Assembly: GCA_902786365.1 (NCBI GenBank)
Contig: CADACD010000003.1
Location: 1 to 64,000 of the forward strand
DNA length: 64,000 nucleotides
Origin: an uncultured Lachnospiraceae bacterium
Lineage (GTDB): Bacteria > Bacillota > Clostridia > Lachnospirales > Lachnospiraceae
Direction: 5' to 3'
In this document: positions 23,959 through 34,053 of the stretch, piece after piece
Numbering within the stretch: the first letter of the stretch is position 1
How the letters are laid out: every line of letters begins with the position of its first letter
Translations under genes and position numbers: made by a program
Notes under the pieces: model-generated
Databases searched by the model: none
The model's input: the letters and a program-made list of their open reading frames with translations, nothing else
Told to the model about the DNA's origin: nothing

Positions 23959-25185
23959 GTGAAAACAGATTGGAACGAATTGACAGAAAATGAAACATCA
24001 GATGGTACTAGAAAAGAAGAGACAGATAAAAAGCAGGAAATGCATGAGAGTAAGTCGCTTGATTTGAGTGAGATTAGAAATCAGATAGATGAAGTTGATG
24101 CAACAATTGTAGAGGAATTTGAAAAGAGGATGAGGCTTTGCAAAGATGTCGCACAGTTTAAAATAGACAATGGGAAAAATGTGTTAGATAAAGAGAGAGA
24201 AATCCAGAAGATTGAAAAAGTCGCATCACTGGCAAAAAATGACTTTAATAGACAGAGTGTAAAGGAATTATTTACACAGATTATGGCGATTAGCAGAAAA
24301 TTGCAATATCAGATACTGACAGAAAATGGAATGTCAGCAAAAATAGATTTTAAGGAAACAGATGATATTAAACGGGAAAATATCAAAGTTGTCTATCAGG
24401 GAGTTCCGGGAGCCTACAGTCATCAGGCGATGCTCAATTATTTTGGAAATGATGTAGAGAATCATAATGTTGCAACATTCAGGGAAGCAATGGAGGCAGT
24501 CAGCAAAGGTGTGGCTGACTATGCAGTTTTACCAATAGAAAATTCGACAGCGGGAACAGTTAATGATGTCTATGACCTTTTATTTGAGTTTGATAATTAT
24601 ATTGTGGCTACCACAGATGTGATAGTAAGACATGCTCTTTTGGGAACGAAAGAGGCAGAGCTTGAAGATATTGAAGTTGTATATTCACATCCGCAGGGAT
24701 TGATGCAGTGCAATGAGTTTTTAGAGGAACACAGAGACTGGCAGCAGGTATCACAGGCCAATACAGCAGGAAGTGCTAAGAAAGTCATGGAGAAAAATAA
24801 CAAAAAATATGCAGCGATAGCCAGCACGATTGCAGCGGATATCTATGGACTGAAAGTACTCAAGGAAAATATCAACAGAAACAGTGAGAATACCACAAGA
24901 TTTATCATAGTTGGTAAAGAAAAAGTATATAAAAAAGATGCTTCAAAGGTATTTTTACTTTTTGAAATTTCGCATACCAGCGGTTCGCTCTATAATACAC
25001 TTTCCCATTTTATCTATAACGGTATTAATATGAGCAGTATAGAATCACGCCCTATCAAAGGCAGAAAATGGGAGTACAGATTTTTTGTGGAGCTTGACGG
25101 CAATCTAAAGGATTTATCTGTTATCAATGCGATTAACGGGTTGATAGAAGAGACAAGTTTTGTCAAAATAGTCGGAAATTATTAG
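23959..25185 (+). CDS. pheA: Bifunctional chorismate mutase / prephenate dehydratase
   Basis: 408 residues from GTG 23959, with AGAGGA 6-7 bases upstream; the open frame extends into folBK but has no other good start. Residues 33-115 form an AroQ-type chorismate mutase (LSEIRNQIDEVDATIVEEFEKRM, VLDKEREIQKIEKV). Residues 135-310 are prephenate dehydratase (VVYQGVPGAYSHQAM, VLPIENSTAGTVNDVYDLL, TTRFIIVGKE). The ACT domain at the end has SGSLYNTLSHFIYNGINMSSIESRP, the Phe-feedback region. A 30-residue charged N-terminal extension is unusual. It makes phenylpyruvate. Confidence 0.93.
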   Translation: MKTDWNELTENETSDGTRKEETDKKQEMHESKSLDLSEIRNQIDEVDATIVEEFEKRMRLCKDVAQFKIDNGKNVLDKEREIQKIEKVASLAKNDFNRQSVKELFTQIMAISRKLQYQILTENGMSAKIDFKETDDIKRENIKVVYQGVPGAYSHQAMLNYFGNDVENHNVATFREAMEAVSKGVADYAVLPIENSTAGTVNDVYDLLFEFDNYIVATTDVIVRHALLGTKEAELEDIEVVYSHPQGLMQCNEFLEEHRDWQQVSQANTAGSAKKVMEKNNKKYAAIASTIAADIYGLKVLKENINRNSENTTRFIIVGKEKVYKKDASKVFLLFEISHTSGSLYNTLSHFIYNGINMSSIESRPIKGRKWEYRFFVELDGNLKDLSVINAINGLIEETSFVKIVGNY

Positions 25186-25238
25186 GATCAGTGGAAACAT
25201 TTTAGTGTGGTCAGATTATCAGAAAGGTGTGGAATGAA

Positions 25239-26570
25239 ATGACAGGTGGAAGAGAAGACAGAGTAAACACAAGAAAATTAATGTTATACAGAAATTTTAA
25301 ACATCAGGAATTATTTGATGATTTTGAGTGGCTGATGAATAATGCAGACAATGATTATTATAATCAGGATGACATCGTTGCATTATTGTATGAGTGCGTG
25401 AATGAATTGTTAGAGATAGCAGATTCGTATGGATTTGAAGGAAATCTTTATCATAATTTTTTGGGATTCATACTTGCCAATAATGAGAATGCATTTTCTA
25501 CATCCTCTGAGATTACAGGAGCACCGAAAGGAACCGTTAATCAGATTGCTATCCATGATTTTGCCATATTTAAGCAACTTATGGACTATGATTTGCGAGA
25601 AATAGACAAAGCACTCAATGTTGATGCCATCTCAATGATTTCGGATTACAAAAATGATGGAAAGACAAGTAAAGTATTCAATAAAAGAGTCAGAGACAGG
25701 ATTTGTGAGCTGACCAAACTTTTGGAAAATGCGGCAGATGTATCGGAATACTACAGACATGTGACGGATTTCTACAAAGCATACGGAGTGGGAAGTTTTG
25801 GACTGCACAAGGCATTTCGTCTTATCAGCCACGAAGGAGAGGAAACTCAGATTATTCCGGTGACAAGCATTGACCATGTATACCTTAATGATTTGGTAGG
25901 TTATGAGCTGCAGAAGAAAAAACTGATTGAAAATACAGAGGCTTTTATTGCGGGCAAACAGGCAAATAATGTGCTTTTATATGGGGATGCGGGTACAGGA
26001 AAATCTTCAAGCATCAAAGCAATTCTCAACGAATATTATGGAAAAGGACTCAGGATGATTGAAGTGTATAAGCACCAGTTTGACAGGCTTTCTGATATCA
26101 TAGAGACAGTGAAAAACAGAAATTATAAATTTATCATTTATATGGATGATTTGTCATTTGAAGATTTCGAGATAGAATACAAATACTTAAAAGCGGTGAT
26201 TGAAGGGGGACTTGGAAAGAAACCGGAAAATGTATTGATTTATGCAACATCGAACAGAAGGCATCTGATTAAAGAATCATTTAGGGATAAAGATGATGTG
26301 GGTCAGGATATTCACAAGTCCGATACAGTACAGGAGAAGCTTTCTCTTGCATCAAGATTTGGATTATCGATTTATTATGGTTCGCCAGACAAAAAACAGT
26401 TTAATACCATTGTAAGTGTACTGGCACAGAAATATAAAATTACGATGGATGAGGAAAAATTATATCATGAGGCAAATGTATGGGAATTAAATCACGGCGG
26501 ACTTTCAGGAAGGACAGCAATGCAATTTATCACATATTTGCTGGGAAGGGATGATTTGTATGGCGTATAA
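25239..26570 (+). CDS. DUF815-family AAA-like ATPase
   Basis: 443 residues. ATG 25239 lies 10 bases behind AGAAAGGTG; a GTG at 25227 is possible. The C-terminal half is a P-loop ATPase: VLLYGDAGTGKSSSIKAILNEY (Walker A), KFIIYMDDLSFEDFE (Walker B, IYMDD), and the sensor VLIYATSNRRHLIKESF typical of DUF815. The N-terminal half is helical with no known fold. The role of DUF815 is unknown; its ATPase resembles chaperone-like AAA proteins. It overlaps the ppk gene by 11 bases, suggesting a shared transcript. Confidence 0.88.
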   Translation: MTGGREDRVNTRKLMLYRNFKHQELFDDFEWLMNNADNDYYNQDDIVALLYECVNELLEIADSYGFEGNLYHNFLGFILANNENAFSTSSEITGAPKGTVNQIAIHDFAIFKQLMDYDLREIDKALNVDAISMISDYKNDGKTSKVFNKRVRDRICELTKLLENAADVSEYYRHVTDFYKAYGVGSFGLHKAFRLISHEGEETQIIPVTSIDHVYLNDLVGYELQKKKLIENTEAFIAGKQANNVLLYGDAGTGKSSSIKAILNEYYGKGLRMIEVYKHQFDRLSDIIETVKNRNYKFIIYMDDLSFEDFEIEYKYLKAVIEGGLGKKPENVLIYATSNRRHLIKESFRDKDDVGQDIHKSDTVQEKLSLASRFGLSIYYGSPDKKQFNTIVSVLAQKYKITMDEEKLYHEANVWELNHGGLSGRTAMQFITYLLGRDDLYGV

Positions 26571-28743
26571 GCTGATAGCAACCAATGATGCGAAAGATTT
26601 TTCAAATCCAGAGTATTATCAGAACAGAGAATTAAGCTGGTTAAAGTTTAATGACAGAATTTTGCTTGAGGCGAAAGATAAGACAAATAAATTATTTGAG
26701 AGACTCAAATTTCTAAGTATTACTGCGTCTAATCTTGATGAATTTTTCATGGTAAGAGTTGCCTCAATCAAAGATATGATAGATGCCAAGTATGTAAAAC
26801 CTGATATAGCAGGAATGAAGCCAAAGGAACAGCTAACAGCCATTGAAAAAGAGACACAGGATTTTATGATAAGGCAGTATCATACATTTAACCGATCGTT
26901 GCTTGGGCTTCTGGAAAAGAAAAATGTAAAAATCATCACAGAACATGAGCGGTTAGATGAGCGACAGAGAAAATATGTGGATCATTATTTTGATGAGACT
27001 GTATACCCTGTACTCACACCGATGGCTGTAGATTCATCAAGACCGTTTCCACTTATCAGAAATAAATCGTTAAATATATGTGTGCTTCTAAAAGGAAAAG
27101 AGGGAGAAGATTTCGCAACAGTACAAGTGCCAGATGTTGTGGGAAGAGTGGTAGAAATTCCGTCAGCAAAAAAGAAGAGTAAAAATAAAGATAAGAGTGA
27201 ATCAAATATCAACGAAACAAATAAAATGCGTACTTTCATTCTTCTTGAGCAGATTATTGAGCGAAACATCGGGAAACTTTTTAGCAGCCATCAGGTAATA
27301 TGTGCCTATCCATACAGAATCACAAGAAATGCGGATCTTAGCATCGATGAAGATGAAGCGGCAGATTTGCTTGAGGAAATTGAAAAGCAGTTAAAAAAGA
27401 GAAAATGGGGTTCTGTGATACGACTTGAGGTTGAGGAAAAAGCAGATAAACGAATTATTAAATTTTTAAAAGATGAGATGAAAATCGAATCACAGAGCGT
27501 CTATCACATTAACGGGCCGCTTGATTTGACATTTTTAATGAAGCTGTATGCTGTTGAGGGATTTGAAGAGTTAAAGGAAGAAAAATATATTCCTGCACAT
27601 TATGCTATTTCAGATGAGGAAGACATCTTTACACAGATTGGAAAACATGATATTTTGCTACATCATCCATACGAGTCATTTGATCCGGTAGTAGATTTTA
27701 TCAGACAGGCTGCAAATGACGAAAACGTACTTGCAATAAAGCAGACATTATACAGAGTAAGTGGTAATTCGCCTATTATTGCCTCACTTGCAAAAGCGGC
27801 AGACAACGGAAAACAAGTGACAGTACTTGTCGAACTAAAAGCAAGGTTTGATGAGGAGAATAATATTCAGTGGGCAAAAAAGCTTGAAAAGGCAGGTTGT
27901 CATGTTATTTATGGTCTTGTGGGACTGAAAACACACAGTAAGATTACACTTGTTGTGAGACGTGAAGAAGACGGAATCAAAAGATATGTGCATCTTGGAA
28001 CGGGAAATTACAATGATGCCACAGCAAAATTATATACCGACTTAGGACTTCTTACATGTAATAGTGCGATTGGAGAAGATGCGACGGCAGTATTTAATAT
28101 GATTTCAGGCTACAGTGAGCCGAAACAGTGGAACAAGTTAAGTATCGCACCATATTGGTTAAGAGACAGATTCCTCTATATGATTCGCCGTGAAATTAAA
28201 TATGCAAGAGAAGGAAAAGAGGCATTTATTAACGCAAAGATGAATTCTCTTTGCGATAAAGAAATTATAGAAAACTTATATGAGGCATCAGCAGCAGGGG
28301 TGAAAATTCACCTTGTGATACGTGGAATTTGCTGTCTAAAGACAGACATACCGGGAGTGAGTGAAAATATCACTGTACATTCTATTGTCGGTACATTTCT
28401 TGAACATAGTAGAATTTTCTATTTTGCAAACGGAGGAAATGAGGAGGTATATTTAGCAAGTGCAGACTGGATGCCGAGAAACCTTGACAAGCGAGTTGAG
28501 ATTCTGTTTCCGGTTGAGGATGAGAAGGCAAAGAAGAGAGTGATAGAAATACTCAATATTCAGTTTGCTGACACATTAAAAGCGCATGTGCTTACCGGTG
28601 AAAGTTACGTAAAAGTTGATAAAAGAGGAAAGATACTTTTAGGTTCACAGGCATATTTTTGCAATCAGGCAAGAAATCAAGAAATTAAATTGGGAAATAC
28701 GGCAGGCAGAAGTTTTGTTCCAATGTCGGATGAAACTAGTTGA
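26560..28743 (+). CDS. ppk: Polyphosphate kinase 1
   Basis: 727 residues. ATG 26560 or ATG 26551; GGGAAGGG lies at 26543-26550. The N-terminal PPK domain (NRELSWLKFNDRILLEA) is followed by the middle domain and two catalytic domains. The autophosphorylated histidine is in GLKTHSKITLVVRRE, and the second conserved histidine is in GTFLEHSRIFYF. It reversibly transfers ATP gamma-phosphate into polyphosphate. The upstream DUF815 gene overlaps it. The promoter for relA overlaps its stop codon, linking polyphosphate and stringent-response genes by position. Confidence 0.93.
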   Translation: MAYKLIATNDAKDFSNPEYYQNRELSWLKFNDRILLEAKDKTNKLFERLKFLSITASNLDEFFMVRVASIKDMIDAKYVKPDIAGMKPKEQLTAIEKETQDFMIRQYHTFNRSLLGLLEKKNVKIITEHERLDERQRKYVDHYFDETVYPVLTPMAVDSSRPFPLIRNKSLNICVLLKGKEGEDFATVQVPDVVGRVVEIPSAKKKSKNKDKSESNINETNKMRTFILLEQIIERNIGKLFSSHQVICAYPYRITRNADLSIDEDEAADLLEEIEKQLKKRKWGSVIRLEVEEKADKRIIKFLKDEMKIESQSVYHINGPLDLTFLMKLYAVEGFEELKEEKYIPAHYAISDEEDIFTQIGKHDILLHHPYESFDPVVDFIRQAANDENVLAIKQTLYRVSGNSPIIASLAKAADNGKQVTVLVELKARFDEENNIQWAKKLEKAGCHVIYGLVGLKTHSKITLVVRREEDGIKRYVHLGTGNYNDATAKLYTDLGLLTCNSAIGEDATAVFNMISGYSEPKQWNKLSIAPYWLRDRFLYMIRREIKYAREGKEAFINAKMNSLCDKEIIENLYEASAAGVKIHLVIRGICCLKTDIPGVSENITVHSIVGTFLEHSRIFYFANGGNEEVYLASADWMPRNLDKRVEILFPVEDEKAKKRVIEILNIQFADTLKAHVLTGESYVKVDKRGKILLGSQAYFCNQARNQEIKLGNTAGRSFVPMSDETS

Positions 28744-28768
28744 TTTTTGATGAAAAAATTATTATAAT
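28740..28768 (+). promoter_or_regulatory. Sigma-A-type promoter before relA
   Basis: TTGATT (28740-28745) and TATAAT (28763-28768) are 17 bases apart. It overlaps the ppk stop, giving relA a leader of about 68 bases. Confidence 0.6.
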
Positions 28769-28842
28769 TAATGTTCATATAGAAGGAAAAAGTGGCGGGG
28801 GACCAATTCTTACAGATTAAAGTGTAGAAAAGAGGCGATTTC

Positions 28843-31206
28843 ATGGGTAAAAACGGAGAAAGTGCCGGGTTAAAAGAAGCGACAGACACACTGAAAAATG
28901 ATGAAAATAGTGAGATAAAGGAACCATTATGGGCAGAAGCGAGTGACAAAGTGGTTGACGGAAAACTTGTCAAAGCAGAGGAAACCTTTGATGATCCTGA
29001 TAAGTTATACAGACATCTGATAGACTGTATTCACAAGTACCATCCGTCTACCGATACAGAGATGGTGGATAAAGCGTACAGGATAGCATACAACGCACAT
29101 GAAGGTCAAAAAAGAAAATCAGGAGAACCGTATATTATTCATCCGGTGTCAGTGGCGATTATACTTGCTGAATTAGAACTTGATAAAGAGACGATTATTG
29201 CGGGTCTTCTGCATGATGTTGTAGAAGATACAGTCATGACAAATGAAGATGTGACCAGAGAGTTCGGCGAGGAAGTTGCACTTCTTGTAGATGGTGTCAC
29301 AAAACTTACACAGTTATCGTATGAACAGGATAAGGTAGAAGTTCAGGCAGAGAATTTAAGAAAAATGTTTCTTGCAATGGCAAAAGATATCAGAGTTATT
29401 CTGATAAAACTTGCCGACAGACTGCATAATATGAGGACGATGCAGTACCAGGCTCCTCATAAGCAGATAGAAAAGTCGAGAGAAACAATGGAGATTTATG
29501 CTCCTATTGCTGACAGACTTGGTATTTCAAAGATTAAGACAGAGCTTGATGATTTATCTTTAAAATATTTAAAGCCTGATGTGTATAAAGAACTCAGTGA
29601 AAAGTTAGAGAGCAGGAAAAGTATCAGAGAACAGTTTATTTCAGAAATCATCGCCGGAGTGAAAGAGAATATAGATGAGGCCGGAATTGATGCGAAGATT
29701 GATGGAAGAGTAAAACATTTTTTCAGCATTTACAGAAAGATGGTCAATCAGAACAAGACTTTTGAGCAGATTTATGATTTATTTGCTATAAGAATTATTG
29801 TGGACACTGTCAAGGATTGTTATGCGGCATTAGGTGTGATACATGAGATGTACAAACCGATACCGGGCAGATTTAAAGATTATATTTCAATGCCGAAACA
29901 GAATATGTACCAGTCGCTTCATACAACTTTGATTGGTCCGAAAGGTCAGCCTTTTGAAATTCAGATTAGAACATTTGAGATGCACAAAACTGCGGAATAT
30001 GGTATTGCTGCACATTGGAAATATAAGGAAAATGCTGAAGGAAAGAATTCAGAGGAGACAGAGGAAGCAAAGCTTAGCTGGCTTCGTCAGATTTTAGAGT
30101 GGCAGAGAGAAATGTCTGATAATAAAGAGTTTATGACAATGTTGAAGAGTGATTTAGACCTCTATTCAGACAATATCTTTTGTTTTACACCTCTCGGTGA
30201 TGTAAAGAACCTCCCATATGGCTCCACACCAATTGATTTTGCGTATGCCATTCACAGTGCTGTCGGAAACAAGATGGTAGGTGCCAGAGTCAATGGAAGA
30301 ATGGTCAACATTGATTATCATATCCAGAATGGCGATCGTGTGGAAATCATCACCTCTAACAATTCAAAAGGACCGAGCAGAGACTGGTTAAATATTGTAA
30401 AAAGTGCACAGGCAAAAAATAAGATTAACCAGTGGTTCCGTTCAGAGTTAAAAGATGACAATATCGCCAAAGGCAAAGAATTAATTGAAAAATATTGCAA
30501 GTCAAGGTCTATTGTTTTAAGTGATTTGTTAAAGGCGGAGTTTACTGAAAAAGTAATGAGAAAGTACGGCTTCAGGGATTGGGAATCTGTTATGGCAGCG
30601 GTTGGACGCGGAGGTTTAAAAGAAGGACAGATTATCAATAAACTGATAGAAGAGTATGAGAAGAAACATAAAAAAGAAGTGACAGATGAGGAAATCTTAG
30701 AGGCTGTCAATGAGGCAAGGGAGAATAAAGAAAGACCTGTTGTATCAAAGTCAAAAGGCGGAATCACTGTCAAGGGAATTCACGATGTTGCAGTTAGATT
30801 TTCAAAGTGCTGCAGTCCTGTTCCGGGAGATGAAATCGTAGGTTTTATTACCAGAGGAAGAGGAATTTCCATCCATAGAACAGACTGCGTCAATATTATG
30901 AGCATGCCGGAGGCAGAGCGAAGAAGACTGATTGAAGCAGAATGGCAGCAGCCGGATGCGGGCAGTGCCGAAAAATATATGGTTGAAATTATCATATATG
31001 CTAATAACAGAACAGGTATTCTTGCAGATTTGTCCAAGATTACCACGGAACGCCAGATAGATGTGGCAAGCATGAATGTAAGAACGAACAAGCAGGGGAT
31101 GGCAACAATTTCCATGTCTTTTGAGATAGGTAGTGTAGCAGAACTTAACAGACTGATTGAGAAGATGAGAAATGTTGAGAGTATCATTGATATTGAGAGA
31201 AATTAA
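28843..31206 (+). CDS. relA: (p)ppGpp synthetase/hydrolase (Rel)
   Basis: 787 residues, slightly long because of a charged 55-residue N-terminus. The domain order is: HD hydrolase (YIIHPVSVAIILAELELDKETIIAGLLHDVVEDT, ADRLHNMRTM), synthetase (RIIVDTVKDCYAALGVIHEMYKPIPGRFKDYI, SLHTTLIGPKGQPFEIQIRT, EYGIAAHWKYKE), TGS (FCFTPLGDVKNLPYGSTPIDFAYAIHSAVG), zinc-finger (RFSKCCSPVPGDEIVGFITRGRGISIHR.DC) and ACT. Both active sites look intact, so it should synthesise and degrade the alarmone. It is followed by MBL hydrolase and hemZ genes, the common Clostridia order. Confidence 0.95.
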   Translation: MGKNGESAGLKEATDTLKNDENSEIKEPLWAEASDKVVDGKLVKAEETFDDPDKLYRHLIDCIHKYHPSTDTEMVDKAYRIAYNAHEGQKRKSGEPYIIHPVSVAIILAELELDKETIIAGLLHDVVEDTVMTNEDVTREFGEEVALLVDGVTKLTQLSYEQDKVEVQAENLRKMFLAMAKDIRVILIKLADRLHNMRTMQYQAPHKQIEKSRETMEIYAPIADRLGISKIKTELDDLSLKYLKPDVYKELSEKLESRKSIREQFISEIIAGVKENIDEAGIDAKIDGRVKHFFSIYRKMVNQNKTFEQIYDLFAIRIIVDTVKDCYAALGVIHEMYKPIPGRFKDYISMPKQNMYQSLHTTLIGPKGQPFEIQIRTFEMHKTAEYGIAAHWKYKENAEGKNSEETEEAKLSWLRQILEWQREMSDNKEFMTMLKSDLDLYSDNIFCFTPLGDVKNLPYGSTPIDFAYAIHSAVGNKMVGARVNGRMVNIDYHIQNGDRVEIITSNNSKGPSRDWLNIVKSAQAKNKINQWFRSELKDDNIAKGKELIEKYCKSRSIVLSDLLKAEFTEKVMRKYGFRDWESVMAAVGRGGLKEGQIINKLIEEYEKKHKKEVTDEEILEAVNEARENKERPVVSKSKGGITVKGIHDVAVRFSKCCSPVPGDEIVGFITRGRGISIHRTDCVNIMSMPEAERRRLIEAEWQQPDAGSAEKYMVEIIIYANNRTGILADLSKITTERQIDVASMNVRTNKQGMATISMSFEIGSVAELNRLIEKMRNVESIIDIERN

Positions 31207-31250
31207 CATAAAGAAAAATTAACATCACAAGAAAGGTTAGACAGTTAGAA

Positions 31251-31874
31251 ATGAGTGTTTGTGTCAACAAAATGATAGTAGGTCCTGTGAGGACAAATTG
31301 TTATATTGTTTATCAAGAGGGAAGTGATAAGGCTGTTATCATTGATCCGGGCGATGATGCGTTTGAGATTGAATACAGAATGAACACTTTAAAGGTGAAG
31401 CCGGTAGCGATTTTACTCACCCATGGTCATTTTGACCATATTGGTGCAGTGAATACGCTTAAGGAACATTTTGGAATAGAAGTATATGCTTTTCGTGATG
31501 AAAAAGAGATTCTGACAACGGATAAAAATCTTGGAAGAATGGTGGGAGAGCGTATCACAGTTGAAGCAGATAAGTATCTGACAGACGGATTTGTGACAGA
31601 GATTGCCGGAATGCATTTTAAAGTCATTCATACACCGGGACACACCATAGGAAGCTGTTGTTATCTCATGGAGGAAGAGAAAATATTATTCAGTGGCGAT
31701 ACCTTATTTTATCATTCGCATGGCAGGACAGATTTTCCGACAGGAAGCCAGAGTGCGATTATTCGTTCTATTGTGGATAAACTGCTTGTGCTTGATGATG
31801 ATATTATCGTATATCCGGGACATGAGGAGGATACTACTATCGGTAGTGAGAAGATGATATATGATTGTTATTAA
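31251..31874 (+). CDS. MBL-fold hydrolase (glyoxalase II-like)
   Basis: 207 residues. ATG 31251 follows AGAAAGG. Metallo-beta-lactamase metal ligands are visible: the HxHxDH motif in LLTHGHFDHIGAV, then HTPGHTIGSCCYLM, FSGDTLFYHSHGRTD and the last His in VYPGHEEDT. Relatives hydrolyse glutathione-type thioesters or other substrates. Glyoxalase activity is not certain in this glutathione-poor group. It overlaps hemZ by 14 bases. Confidence 0.88.
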   Translation: MSVCVNKMIVGPVRTNCYIVYQEGSDKAVIIDPGDDAFEIEYRMNTLKVKPVAILLTHGHFDHIGAVNTLKEHFGIEVYAFRDEKEILTTDKNLGRMVGERITVEADKYLTDGFVTEIAGMHFKVIHTPGHTIGSCCYLMEEEKILFSGDTLFYHSHGRTDFPTGSQSAIIRSIVDKLLVLDDDIIVYPGHEEDTTIGSEKMIYDCY

Positions 31875-33387
31875 ATTTGAAAAACAATTTGATTTTGAAT
31901 ATGATGTACAGGGAATTATCCGTTCCTTTTATCCGGGAATCATGTTAAAAAGTGTAAGAGGAAAACTGTGTGACAGGCAGGAACTTGCCGATTATGAAGA
32001 GATAAGCAAACAGATCGCAGATGAACAAATTCCGGTGGAGTTTGTCTTACAGTGTATATTTGATGAACAGAGTATGGAAATTTTGATTTTAAACGGGAAT
32101 GAGTGTGGATTAAAATCAAAATTTAGGCGTATTTATACACAAAATGGTTATGACCGTAAAGAGACAAAAAATTGTCTGAAAAGAGAACTTTATGATTTGA
32201 TGCATCAGTATACTGGAAGAGAACTTGCATGGGGAACACTTTCGGGAATCAGACCGACAAAGATTACCTCTGCACTTCTTGTGGAAGGAAAAAGTGAAGC
32301 AGAAGTATACGACTACATGAAAAAGGAATACTATCTTTCGGATATAAAGGCGAAAGAGAGTATTGATATTTCAAAAAGAGAGATAGCAATTTTGAACAGA
32401 ATTGATTATCAAAACGGATACAGCATCTATATAGGAATCCCATTTTGCCCTAGCACATGTCTGTATTGCTCATTCACATCGAATCCGGTCGGATTATTTA
32501 AGGATAAGATTGATAACTATCTTGATGCTTTATTCAAAGAAATTGATTTTTGTGCTGAAAGATTTCAGGATAAAAAATTGTGTAGTATCTATGTGGGCGG
32601 TGGAACACCGACTTCTCTAAGTGCCGGACAGTTAGAGAGACTTTTAAAAAAGATTCATGATACGTTTGAAGTGAAAAACCTGTATGAATTTACTGTTGAA
32701 GCAGGAAGACCGGACAGTTTAAGTTTTGAAAAGCTCAAGGTTATCAGACAGTATGACGTGACGAGAATATCCATCAATCCTCAGACGATGAATGATGACA
32801 CTCTTAAAATTATTGGCAGACATCACAGTGTGGATCAGTTTTTGAAGGCTTATGAAATGGCGAGAGAGCTTGGTTTTGATAACATCAATATGGATTTTAT
32901 TCTCGGACTTCCGGGTGAAGATATTGATGATGTGAGAAAAAGTATGGATCAGGTTTATCAATTAAAGCCTGACAGTCTTACGATTCATTCTCTTGCGATT
33001 AAGAGGGCGGCAAGGCTCAATATGGAGCAGAGAGCAGGAAAGAAATTTGACATATATAACAGTGAAGAGATGATGCAGGTGACAAAAGAGACAGCAGAAA
33101 AGCTGGGACTTGTACCGTATTACCTGTACAGGCAGAAAAACATGGCAGGAAATCTTGAAAATATCGGATATTCCAAGGAAAGTAAAGAAGGAATTTATAA
33201 TATACTGATAATGGAGGAAAAGCAGACAATTCTGGCGCTGGGAGCAGGTTCCTCATCTAAAATGGTGTGGCAGAATACAGACAGGATAGATAGGATTGAA
33301 AATGTAAAAGATGTCGATTTGTATATTGAAAAGATAGATGAAATGATTGACAGAAAGAGAAGATATTTAAATGAAAACAAAATCTAA
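31861..33387 (+). CDS. hemZ: Radical SAM coproporphyrinogen III dehydrogenase-like protein (HemZ)
   Basis: 508 residues. ATG 31861 lies inside the preceding gene. The N-terminal about 165 residues are the HemZ-specific domain (LAWGTLSGIRPTKIT). The radical SAM core has YIGIPFCPSTCLYCSF, the CxxxCxxC cluster ligands, then YVGGGTPTSLSAGQLERLL, VEAGRPDS, RISINPQTMNDDTLKIIGRHHS and INMDFILGLPGE. B. subtilis HemZ is thought to oxidise coproporphyrinogen under anaerobiosis. In an organism whose other haem genes are unseen here it may act on a different substrate. It overlaps the HD-GYP gene by 17 bases. Confidence 0.88.
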   Translation: MIVIKFEKQFDFEYDVQGIIRSFYPGIMLKSVRGKLCDRQELADYEEISKQIADEQIPVEFVLQCIFDEQSMEILILNGNECGLKSKFRRIYTQNGYDRKETKNCLKRELYDLMHQYTGRELAWGTLSGIRPTKITSALLVEGKSEAEVYDYMKKEYYLSDIKAKESIDISKREIAILNRIDYQNGYSIYIGIPFCPSTCLYCSFTSNPVGLFKDKIDNYLDALFKEIDFCAERFQDKKLCSIYVGGGTPTSLSAGQLERLLKKIHDTFEVKNLYEFTVEAGRPDSLSFEKLKVIRQYDVTRISINPQTMNDDTLKIIGRHHSVDQFLKAYEMARELGFDNINMDFILGLPGEDIDDVRKSMDQVYQLKPDSLTIHSLAIKRAARLNMEQRAGKKFDIYNSEEMMQVTKETAEKLGLVPYYLYRQKNMAGNLENIGYSKESKEGIYNILIMEEKQTILALGAGSSSKMVWQNTDRIDRIENVKDVDLYIEKIDEMIDRKRRYLNENKI

Positions 33388-33973
33388 TAAAAAGAAAGTG
33401 AAGAATAAAGATTTGTTTGATGGGGCACGTACATACAGAATAGAAGAATTAATCATGCATGGATTATGTGTGAGTAATCTGGCATTTCTGATTGCAAAAG
33501 AACTTGGCTGTGATGAACAGTTCTGTCAGAACATTGCGATGGCAGGAATTGTTCATGATATTGGTAAAGTAAAAATTTATGGGTATATTTACAATGAGAG
33601 CAGTGATCAACAGATGAATATCCAAAAAATCCGATATATCAGGATGCATTCTGAGCTTGGTTATGATATACTTGCAGCGAAAGATTTTAATGAGGAAGTT
33701 TTAAAAGCCGTTCTGTATCATCATGAGAATTTTGACGGTTCGGGATATCCCGAAAATCTGTCAGGTGAAAATATCCCGCTCAGTGCAAGGATCTTAAGAG
33801 TTTGTGATGTGTTTGCCGCACTTACATCTGACAGAACTTACAGAAATGCATTTGATGTGGATACTGCGATTGAATTGATGATAGATGAAGTAAAGAATTT
33901 TGATATGAAGATTTTTCTCACATTTATGAAAGTGATTCATGAAGTGGATATTGATAAGATTATGGGAAAATAA
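33371..33973 (+). CDS. HD-GYP domain phosphohydrolase
   Basis: 200 residues. The metal-binding HD is in MAGIVHDIGKVKIYG. It continues with MHSELGYDIL, the GYP motif in VLYHHENFDGSGYPENL, and RILRVCDVFAALTSDRTYR. All HD-GYP signatures are present, so a cyclic dinucleotide phosphodiesterase is likely, although no sensor domain is attached. Start ATG 33371 overlaps hemZ. Standalone HD-GYP proteins can also act on other nucleotides. Confidence 0.88.
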   Translation: MKTKSNKKKVKNKDLFDGARTYRIEELIMHGLCVSNLAFLIAKELGCDEQFCQNIAMAGIVHDIGKVKIYGYIYNESSDQQMNIQKIRYIRMHSELGYDILAAKDFNEEVLKAVLYHHENFDGSGYPENLSGENIPLSARILRVCDVFAALTSDRTYRNAFDVDTAIELMIDEVKNFDMKIFLTFMKVIHEVDIDKIMGK

Positions 33974-34053
33974 TCAGAAAACAGATGGAAAGTGATTCAT
34001 TCAAAATAGAGAATGATGTATAAGAAAATGATATCAGAAAGGAAAATATAACA

